A stretch of 56,463 nucleotides of DNA, from the NCBI GenBank assembly GCA_023251555.1, contig JAHEYN010000015.1:18288-74750 (forward strand), given 5' to 3'. This document shows, one piece after another, positions 50,574-56,463 of this stretch. This stretch comes from Bacteroidota bacterium. Its GTDB lineage: Bacteria; Bacteroidota; Bacteroidia; AKYH767-A; JAHEYN01. A model generated the notes under the pieces. The model saw only the letters and a list, made by a program, of their open reading frames with translations. It was not told the origin of the DNA and did no database searches. The position numbers and the translations under genes were made by a program. Position 1 is the first letter of the stretch. Each line of letters opens with the position of its first letter.

Positions 50574-51026
50574 ATGAAGAAGATCATAAGAATTTCGGCC
50601 CTGTGTGCATTAGTTGTACTTGCCTTTACCACTAAACTTTCATTTTCCCAGTGCAAGGGTGTGGCAAAGAAGTGCCTTCCGGACATGAAGCCCTTTGTAT
50701 ATACGGGGCAACTGAACAGTACCATCCTGAACGAGGGTGAATCTGCGGAACTTGTTATGACCTTTACTGCCGGCCAGGAATACAGAATTCTTACCTGTGC
50801 TCCTGTTTACCTCGGGATTCTCAAGTTTTCCATTTACGACAGCAACAGGAAACTTGTTTTCAATAATAAGGATTTCAATAATTCGCAATACTGGGATCTC
50901 AAGGTGGGTTCCACGGAGGATTATACCATCCAGGTTTCTGTTCCATATGCCAAGCACCAGAAGGTTGCGGATATCAGCGGTAGCGGCTGCGTGGCGGTGC
51001 TGGTTGGGTTTAAGAACGATGAGTAA
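50574..51026 (+). CDS. Small secreted protein of unknown function
   Basis: 150 residues. Signal peptide 1-26 (ALCALVVLAFTTKLSFS, then Q). The mature part carries four cysteines (CKGVAKKC at the start, then one in ILTCAPVY and one in SGSGCVAVL) and reads as a beta-sandwich (AELVMTFTAGQEYRILTC, FSIYDSNRKLVFNN, STEDYTIQVSVPYA). It resembles bacterial pre-peptidase-type beta domains, but no function is known. Confidence 0.82.
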   Translation: MKKIIRISALCALVVLAFTTKLSFSQCKGVAKKCLPDMKPFVYTGQLNSTILNEGESAELVMTFTAGQEYRILTCAPVYLGILKFSIYDSNRKLVFNNKDFNNSQYWDLKVGSTEDYTIQVSVPYAKHQKVADISGSGCVAVLVGFKNDE

Positions 51027-51049
51027 CAACTGACTTTAAAATTTACACT

Positions 51050-51460
51050 ATGATTATGTTTTCACTTTCTGCTTCGCTTATAGCGCTTGTTGCCGGCATG
51101 TTCCTTCTTATTAAAGTAAGAAAAGAAAATCTTGGCGGTATGTATAAATACATCTCCTACTTTGTAATTGTATTTGCCCTTCTTTCTTTCCTGTGTGTTT
51201 TCTCACAGGGTGTGTTCAGGATTAGCTGTAAACGAGGATCCGGTGGTGGGCATGGCAAGTGTATGATGATGCACCGTGGCGGGTGCAGTGGTGAGGATAG
51301 GGGATGCTGCCATCGCGGTGGTCATGTGGGCATGGGGGAAGAAGGCATGCAATGTCCTCATGCAGGAATGAAAGAGTGCCATATGAAAGAAGCAGGGGAA
51401 AAGCATGAGCATGAAGGTGAGGAGGCTCCAACTCCCAAGCCGGAAGATTCTAAGAAGTAG
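51050..51460 (+). CDS. Membrane protein with Cys/His/Met-rich tail
   Basis: 136 residues; starts at 51050 or 51056 are both possible. Two membrane segments (about 6-22 and 33-53) are followed by a soluble tail packed with potential metal ligands: C60, H68, C71, M72-74, H75, C79, C86, C87, H88, H92, C102, H104, C110, H111, M112, H119 and H121, then an acidic Pro-rich end. Such tails bind Cu, Zn or Ni in other proteins. No known family was recognised. It is in line with the two preceding envelope genes. Confidence 0.82.
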   Translation: MIMFSLSASLIALVAGMFLLIKVRKENLGGMYKYISYFVIVFALLSFLCVFSQGVFRISCKRGSGGGHGKCMMMHRGGCSGEDRGCCHRGGHVGMGEEGMQCPHAGMKECHMKEAGEKHEHEGEEAPTPKPEDSKK

Positions 51461-51465
51461 AATCG

Positions 51466-52215
51466 TTATAATTTCCCGTTGAGCAGTTTCCCCGAGTTCA
51501 GCAGTTTCCCGAGATAATTTTCCTGTAGTGTTTTTTTAAGAACGCCGATGTGTTTCGTGCTGTGAGCATCGGTTCCAAGCAAATCCACCATCCCGTTGTC
51601 TATCAACTTCTCGGCAATCTTTTTAGTGGCAGGGGAGTAATAGCCTGAGATGGAGTTGATGTTCAGCTGAAACAAAACACCCTGGTCTTTCAGGCTGATG
51701 TAGTTATCAAAATTTCCGTACCAGAAAGGGTAGCGTTCAGGATGTGCGAGGACTGGAGTATAGCCATTAATCTGCATTTCAAAAATCATCTCTTTCAGAT
51801 TGTCCGGCTTGTTGATATAAGACACTTCGAAAAGTAGATAATTTTCACCGAAGGTCAGGAGATTTTTTCTTTTCAGTTTTTCCTCAAACCCATCATCAAG
51901 ATAGTATTCTGCTGCTGCCTCTATGGTTACCGGAAGCCCGTTTCCGGCAACGGCTTCTTTCAGTTTTTTCAGGCCTTCCATGACAACTTCGGGTGTGTTT
52001 TTGTAGAAGTCATTCATGATGTGCGGGGTGGTAATGAGTTTCCTGAAACCGAGATGATACAGGTCTTTCACCAGCCCGAGCGAATCTTCTATCGTTTGGG
52101 CCCCGTCGTCTATACCAGGAATAAGATGAGAATGCATATCAGTGTGCAGTCCTGAAAAATCATTCAGGTTGTTTTGCCTGCTTCTCCCGAAAAGATTTCC
52201 AAACAGGGGCTTCAA
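51466..52215 (-). CDS. CpsB/YwqE-type PHP-domain tyrosine phosphatase
   Basis: 249 residues. The PHP metal-binding motif DMHSHLIPGIDDGAQT lies at about 26-41, followed by ITTPHIMNDFYKN, PVLAHPERYPFWYG and LLGTDAHST, all supplying His/Asp ligands. Members remove phosphate from the tyrosine tails of BY-kinases. The Wzc-like kinase at 35545-37914 is the obvious partner. The gene ends the minus-strand sugar operon and overlaps the epimerase gene by 4 bp. Confidence 0.92.
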   Translation of the reverse strand: MKPLFGNLFGRSRQNNLNDFSGLHTDMHSHLIPGIDDGAQTIEDSLGLVKDLYHLGFRKLITTPHIMNDFYKNTPEVVMEGLKKLKEAVAGNGLPVTIEAAAEYYLDDGFEEKLKRKNLLTFGENYLLFEVSYINKPDNLKEMIFEMQINGYTPVLAHPERYPFWYGNFDNYISLKDQGVLFQLNINSISGYYSPATKKIAEKLIDNGMVDLLGTDAHSTKHIGVLKKTLQENYLGKLLNSGKLLNGKL

Positions 52216-53204
52216 TGTTTGCCTCCTTCTTTTAAGAACCAGTCGAGTGTAATCTGTATGCCCTCCCTGAATTTTACAAGGCTTCCATATCCAAGATATT
52301 TCTCAGCAAGCGATATGTCTGCGAGAGAATCCCTGATATCTCCGGGCCTTTCGGGCCGGTAAACTGGCGGCTGACTGCCGCCTGTATTCTTTTGTATAGT
52401 GCTGAACAGTTCGTTTATTGAAATCTTTTCGCCAGCAGCAATATTGAACACCTTACCCGGAGTTTCGGCAGCGAAAAAAAAAGCTTTTATATTAGCCTGT
52501 ACTACATTTGACACAAACGTAAAGTCCCTTGTCTGGTTCCCATCACCGTTGATTACAGGAGATTTATTATCAAGGAGTAGTCTTATAAAAAGAGGGATTG
52601 CAGCGGCGTAAGGCCCTTCGGGGCTTTGGCGGGGTCCAAAGACATTGAAGTACCTCAGCCCGGAGATCTGCATCCCGTAGTTAAGGGCGAACACTCTGGC
52701 ATAGAGTTCATCGGCCTGTTTGCTAACGGCGTATGGGGATAGCGGATTCCCGGTTTTATCCTCGGTTTTCGGAAGAGTTGTGCTGTCGCCGTACACCGAG
52801 GAAGAGCTTGCATAAACAAATTTTTTTACACCGGCATCCCTTGAAGCCAGAAGCATATTTATAAACCCTGTAACATTGGTCTGGTGGGTTGATAACGGAT
52901 CTTTAATTGACCTTGGAACTGAGCCTAATGCTGCCTGGTGGGATACATAATCAATGTCCTTGCATGCCTGGTTGCAGTCTCCGGCCTTGCAGATATCTCC
53001 TTCAAGCAGTTCCACTCCCGGCGCAGAGAGAAAAGGCCGGATATTATTTTTGAACCCGGTTGAGAAGTTATCCAGTATGCGGATTTTTCCGGCTTTGTGC
53101 CTGACGAGGTACTCAACAATGTGGGAGCCTATGAACCCGGCACCCCCGGTGACGAGGAAAGAGCAGTTGCTTATATTTTCTTTATGAAAAGGTGTTTCGT
53201 ACAT
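52212..53204 (-). CDS. UDP-N-acetylglucosamine / UDP-GlcNAcA 4-epimerase (WbpP/TviC-like)
   Basis: 330 residues, extended SDR. FLVTGGAGFIGSHIVEYLV (about 16-34), YASSSSVYGDSTTLP and YAVSKQADELYA are the cofactor and catalytic motifs. LGSVPRSIKDPLSTHQTNV and LRYFNVFGPRQSPEGPYAA are characteristic of the WbpP/TviC group. Together with the dehydrogenase at the right end it would give UDP-GalNAcA from UDP-GlcNAc (inference). Confidence 0.9.
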   Translation of the reverse strand: MYETPFHKENISNCSFLVTGGAGFIGSHIVEYLVRHKAGKIRILDNFSTGFKNNIRPFLSAPGVELLEGDICKAGDCNQACKDIDYVSHQAALGSVPRSIKDPLSTHQTNVTGFINMLLASRDAGVKKFVYASSSSVYGDSTTLPKTEDKTGNPLSPYAVSKQADELYARVFALNYGMQISGLRYFNVFGPRQSPEGPYAAAIPLFIRLLLDNKSPVINGDGNQTRDFTFVSNVVQANIKAFFFAAETPGKVFNIAAGEKISINELFSTIQKNTGGSQPPVYRPERPGDIRDSLADISLAEKYLGYGSLVKFREGIQITLDWFLKEGGKH

Positions 53205-53217
53205 ATAGTTCTCCTGT

Positions 53218-54282
53218 TCAGCGGTGCGTGTATTGCTGTTCGTAATATTTCTGGTAATCTCCAGAAGTTACATCCTTCAGCCATTGTTCATTCGAGAGGT
53301 ACCAGTCTATCGTTTTTTCAATGTTTTCCCTGAAGCCTCCGGCAGGACTCCAGGAAAGTTCCTTGTGTATTTTTGAAGCGTCAATAGCATACCTGATGTC
53401 ATGACCTGGCCTGTCTTTAACGAAGGTAATGAGACTGGCAGAGGAGCCTTCAGGGCGGGACATTTTTTTATCCATGATGCTGCACAGGAGTTTTACAAGG
53501 TCAATATTTTTCCATTCATTTTCCCCGCCTATATTGTAGGTTTCCCCTGGTTTTCCTTTGTGGAAAACAAGATCTATTGCGCTGGCATGATCTTCAACAT
53601 AGAGCCAGTCGCGGATATTTTCGCCCTTGCCATAAACAGGGAGCGGCTTGTTATTTTTGATATTGTTAATAGTAAGCGGTATGAGTTTTTCCGGGAACTG
53701 GCAGGGGCCATAATTATTGGAGCAGTTGGAAATTACTGCAGGGATTCCGTAAGTGTGATGGTAAGCCCTTACAAGATGGTCGGAACTTGCCTTTGATGCG
53801 GCGTAAGGGCTCCTGGGGCTGTAAGGAGATTCTTCCGTGAACAGGCCGCTTGTTCCAAGTGATCCGTAAACTTCATCAGTGGAAATATGGTAGAAGAGAA
53901 CATCTTCGTATTTACTTTCGTTCCAGAGATTTTTAGCTGCGTTCAGCAGGTTGACGGTTCCGGTAATGTTGGTGCGGATGAACTCCATAGGACTTACAAT
54001 TGAGCGGTCTACATGAGACTCAGCGGCAAGATGGATCACGGCGTCAAACCGGTAAGATGAAAAAAGCTCGTCGGTAAACCCGGCATCAACGATATCTCCT
54101 TTGATAAAAGTGTAGTTTTTTTCTTTTTCGGTATCCCGGAGATTTGCGAGGTTGCCTGCGTAGGTCAGCTTGTCGAGATTATATATGTGGTAGTGAGGGT
54201 ATTTTTTTACAAAGAGCCTTACGACATGGGACCCTATGAATCCCGCACCACCGGTTATCAGTATTTTCTTTGCTTCTTTCAA
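53218..54282 (-). CDS. rfbB: dTDP-glucose 4,6-dehydratase
   Basis: 354 residues. ILITGGAGFIGSHVVRLFV (8-26), HLAAESHVDRSI, HISTDEVYGSLG with the catalytic Asp-Glu pair, YAASKASSDHLVRAYHHTYG and NNYGPCQFPEKLIPL are diagnostic of RmlB/RfbB. It makes dTDP-4-keto-6-deoxyglucose. No rmlA, C or D is adjacent, so either those lie elsewhere or the product feeds another deoxysugar. It overlaps galE by 4 bp. Confidence 0.95.
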   Translation of the reverse strand: MKEAKKILITGGAGFIGSHVVRLFVKKYPHYHIYNLDKLTYAGNLANLRDTEKEKNYTFIKGDIVDAGFTDELFSSYRFDAVIHLAAESHVDRSIVSPMEFIRTNITGTVNLLNAAKNLWNESKYEDVLFYHISTDEVYGSLGTSGLFTEESPYSPRSPYAASKASSDHLVRAYHHTYGIPAVISNCSNNYGPCQFPEKLIPLTINNIKNNKPLPVYGKGENIRDWLYVEDHASAIDLVFHKGKPGETYNIGGENEWKNIDLVKLLCSIMDKKMSRPEGSSASLITFVKDRPGHDIRYAIDASKIHKELSWSPAGGFRENIEKTIDWYLSNEQWLKDVTSGDYQKYYEQQYTHR

Positions 54283-55325
54283 GAGATTTTATTTTTAGCG
54301 AGCGCCTGTTCCCATTTCCAGGCGGACACAAGCATTTCCTCAAGTGTGTGCCGGGCGTACCATTTCAGTTTTTTGTTTGCGAGCCTTGTATCGGCATACA
54401 CCTTTACAACGTCGCCGGGTCTTCTTTTCCCGATTTTATACGGCAGTTTTTTCCCGCTGATCTTTTCAAAAGTATTTATTATTTCGAACACTGAATGTCC
54501 TTTTCCTGTCCCCAGGTTAAATACCTCGCAGCGCGAATTACCCGGAGAAAAGAGCCGTCTGAGCGCAGCCACATGGGCTTTTGCAAGATCCACCACATGA
54601 ATATAATCTCTTATGCAGCTCCCGTCTGAGGTATCATAGTCATTTCCGAAAACGGTAAAACTTTTTCTTTTACCGATAGCAGTTTGTGTAATGACGGGAA
54701 CAAGATTGGAAGGCGATGCAAGAGGGTATTCCCCTATCAGTGCTGAAGGGTGTGCGCCCACAGGGTTAAAATACCGGAGGGAAATCACTCTGAGGCCAAG
54801 GGCAGCAGCAGTATCGGCCAGTATCTGTTCACTAACCTGTTTTGTATTTCCGTAGGGAGACTCAGGTTTTTTCAGGGGTGCGCTTTCATTAACCGGAAGC
54901 TGGTCAGGTTCACCGTAAACTGAGCAGGAAGAAGAGAAGACAATTTTATCCAGTCCGGCCTTCATTCCAAGTTCCAGAATATTCAGGAGAGACAGAAGAT
55001 TGTTCCGGTAATATTTTAAGGGCTGCTCTACGGATTCTCCCACTGCTTTAAAAGCTGCAAAATGAATAACGGCATCTATTCTTTTTCCATCAAAAATTTT
55101 TTTTACGGCGCCGGTATTGCAGAGGTCAGCCTTTATGAAGGATGTTTTCTTTCCTGTAATTTTATGGATCGCATTAATAACCTCGGGCCTGGAGTTGGCG
55201 AGGTTATCGGCTATTACAACATCATAACCGCAGTTGAGAAGTTCCACGGCGGTATGAGAACCGATATACCCGGTCCCGCCTGTGACAAGAATGCGGTATT
55301 TTTTATTTCTGTTGGACAGGGACAT
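54279..55325 (-). CDS. galE: UDP-glucose 4-epimerase
   Basis: 348 residues. ILVTGGTGYIGSHTAVELL (12-30), VIHFAAFKAVGESVEQPLKY, FSSSCSVYGEP, YGNTKQVSEQIL and RYFNPVGAHPSALIGE are the standard GalE motifs. It interconverts UDP-glucose and UDP-galactose for the glycan. It stands 8 bp after the dehydrogenase gene. Confidence 0.96.
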   Translation of the reverse strand: MSLSNRNKKYRILVTGGTGYIGSHTAVELLNCGYDVVIADNLANSRPEVINAIHKITGKKTSFIKADLCNTGAVKKIFDGKRIDAVIHFAAFKAVGESVEQPLKYYRNNLLSLLNILELGMKAGLDKIVFSSSCSVYGEPDQLPVNESAPLKKPESPYGNTKQVSEQILADTAAALGLRVISLRYFNPVGAHPSALIGEYPLASPSNLVPVITQTAIGKRKSFTVFGNDYDTSDGSCIRDYIHVVDLAKAHVAALRRLFSPGNSRCEVFNLGTGKGHSVFEIINTFEKISGKKLPYKIGKRRPGDVVKVYADTRLANKKLKWYARHTLEEMLVSAWKWEQALAKNKIS

Positions 55326-55333
55326 TGCTGTTT

Positions 55334-56463
55334 TTACAGGCTCCAGTAGGAGAGTGTTTTTATCCTCGACTTATAAAGGCCTTTCAGGTCAACGACGATT
55401 CCGTCCCTGGAGCATATTTGCTTAAAGAATTTTTCATCAAGATCTTTATATTCCTTATGGCTTACCGCGACTACTACTGCGTCATAGTTTTTTCCAGGCT
55501 TTTTTATCAGTGCGAAGCCATATTCTTTTTCAAGTTCTTCGGAAGATGCGCGTGGATCAACGACTTCCACCCGTACGCCGTACGATTTGAATTCGCTCAC
55601 CACGTCAGCCACCTTGGAATTGCGGATATCTTCCACGTTTTCCTTAAAAGTGGCGCCCATCACGAGCACTTTTGCCATGGAGAGGTCTTTGCCGAAACCT
55701 ACGATTTTCTTTACCGTTTGCTTGGCGACATAAAACCCCATAGAATCATTTACATATCTTCCTGAGGTAATGACCTGGGCATGGTACCCGAGTTCCTGGG
55801 CCTTGTAGGTCAGGTAATAAGGGTCTACTCCTATGCAATGCCCCCCGACCAGACCCGGGGAAAACCCGAGAAAGTTCCATTTAGTTCCGGAAGCTTCGAG
55901 GACTTCATAAGTGTTGATACCCATCTTGTTAAAGATGATGGAGAGTTCATTCATGAGCGCGATATTCACGTCCCGCTGGGTGTTTTCAATAATCTTTGCG
56001 GCTTCGGCCACTTTGATGGAAGAAGCCTTATGGATGCCGGCTTTTACCACGATCCCATAGACTTTGGCTATTTCGTCAATGGATTCCCTGTCACATCCTG
56101 AAACGACTTTAATTATTTTTGCGAGTGTATGTTCCTTGTCGCCGGGGTTAATACGCTCGGGGGAGTAGCCCACTTTGAAATCTTTTTTGAAGCTGAGGCC
56201 CGACAATTCTTCAAGGACGGGGATGCAATCCTCTTCGGTGCATCCGGGGTAAACCGTGGATTCATAAACCACGTAGTCTCCTTTTTTCAGTACCTGCCCT
56301 ATGGAGCGGGTTGCTCCGAGCAGGGGTTTCAGGTCGGGGAGGTTGTGTTCATCAATGGGAGTGGGCACCGCCACGATAAAGAAGCGGGCTTTTTTCAGCA
56401 CCTGGAGAGATGAGGTAAATTCAATATCGCGCCCGTTGAAGGAAGAGGCGTCAAGTTCCCCGC
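55334..56463 (-). CDS. UDP-N-acetylglucosamine 6-dehydrogenase (WbpA/TviB-like), 5' part cut by window edge
   Basis: At least 376 codons. The frame stays open to the window edge (a GTG at 56401 is internal, since GELDASSFNGRDIEFTSSLQ continues upstream), so the N-terminal NAD-binding part is missing. Seen: ARFFIVAVPTPIDEHNLPDL, YESTVYPGCTEEDCIP, GYSPERINPGD, the catalytic Cys in GLVGGHCIGVDPYYL and MGATFKENVEDIRNSKV. The PGDKEHTL and TKWNFLGFSPGLVGG variants are those of TviB/WbpA, which oxidise UDP-GlcNAc to UDP-GlcNAcA. First visible gene of the operon. Confidence 0.93.
   Translation of the reverse strand, partial: GELDASSFNGRDIEFTSSLQVLKKARFFIVAVPTPIDEHNLPDLKPLLGATRSIGQVLKKGDYVVYESTVYPGCTEEDCIPVLEELSGLSFKKDFKVGYSPERINPGDKEHTLAKIIKVVSGCDRESIDEIAKVYGIVVKAGIHKASSIKVAEAAKIIENTQRDVNIALMNELSIIFNKMGINTYEVLEASGTKWNFLGFSPGLVGGHCIGVDPYYLTYKAQELGYHAQVITSGRYVNDSMGFYVAKQTVKKIVGFGKDLSMAKVLVMGATFKENVEDIRNSKVADVVSEFKSYGVRVEVVDPRASSEELEKEYGFALIKKPGKNYDAVVVAVSHKEYKDLDEKFFKQICSRDGIVVDLKGLYKSRIKTLSYWSL

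Noticed and set aside
56399-56401. GTG as the start of the nucleotide-sugar dehydrogenase
   Set aside because: The frame stays open upstream to the window edge with family-like sequence, and the NAD-binding N-terminus would be missing if translation began here.

Overview
The window reads as a chromosomal piece of a Gram-negative member of the Bacteroidota, probably a free-living aerobe. Four large secreted proteins end in type IX secretion (T9SS) C-terminal sorting domains. There is an lpxB gene, so lipid A is made. Several genes are preceded by the Bacteroidota-type -7 promoter box TAnnTTTG rather than a sigma-70 -10 box, and strong Shine-Dalgarno sequences are rare. No rRNA, tRNA, CRISPR array, phage or transposase was recognised. 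Coding density is high. The only gene-free stretch above 300 bases is 20786-21230.

Layout. 1-3016 (minus strand): a DUF151 bifunctional nuclease cut by the window edge, etfA, etfB and trmD. 3087-7124 (plus): a tight biotin operon bioB-bioF-bioD-bioA. 7142-10141 (minus): smpB, an Nramp metal transporter fused to a universal-stress domain, and its DtxR/MntR-type regulator, with a palindromic candidate operator in front. 10219-12723: three secreted or envelope proteins of unknown function. 12752-18217 (plus): surE, a small membrane protein, lpxB, a SpoIID-like protein and comEC. 18230-20785 (minus): a metallo-beta-lactamase-fold hydrolase and a T9SS cargo. 20887-25896: two inverted copies of a short repeat bracket an NHL-propeller T9SS protein, a YdeI-like protein and an RCC1-repeat T9SS protein. 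25898-29546 (minus): a Sua5/YciO-like protein, a small transaldolase, glyA and a sugar-1-phosphate nucleotidyltransferase.

29575-30863 (minus) is a compact candidate sorting system. A promoter box is followed by a very small exported protein with a Pro-Ile-Asp-Gly-Gly C-terminal signal, an exosortase with a visible Cys/Arg/His triad, and a companion membrane protein. Next to it lies a 1.5-kilo-residue T9SS adhesin-like repeat protein (30903-35333).

35545-46867 (plus) is a near-continuous surface-glycan operon. It holds a Wzc-type tyrosine kinase with a Tyr-Gly tail encoded by a hexanucleotide repeat, then neuB, neuC, a neuD-like acetyltransferase, a CBS-domain nucleotidyltransferase like PtmE, a Gfo/Idh oxidoreductase, an SpsF-like cytidylyltransferase, a class III aminotransferase, an SDR epimerase and a polyprenyl synthase. 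This looks like synthesis and activation of a nonulosonic (sialic- or legionaminic-type) or related sugar. No canonical neuA and no glycosyltransferase is in view.

46909-51460 (plus): a TPR protein, a Bax-inhibitor-1 family protein, fabD, then a lipoprotein, a secreted protein and a membrane protein with a Cys/His/Met-rich tail. 51466-56463 (minus): a second sugar operon encoding a UDP-GlcNAc dehydrogenase (cut by the window edge), galE, rfbB, a WbpP/TviC-like epimerase and a CpsB/YwqE-type phosphotyrosine phosphatase. The phosphatase could act on the Wzc-like kinase, so the two glycan operons may serve one export system.

All assignments come from reading motifs and gene order. No database search was run.
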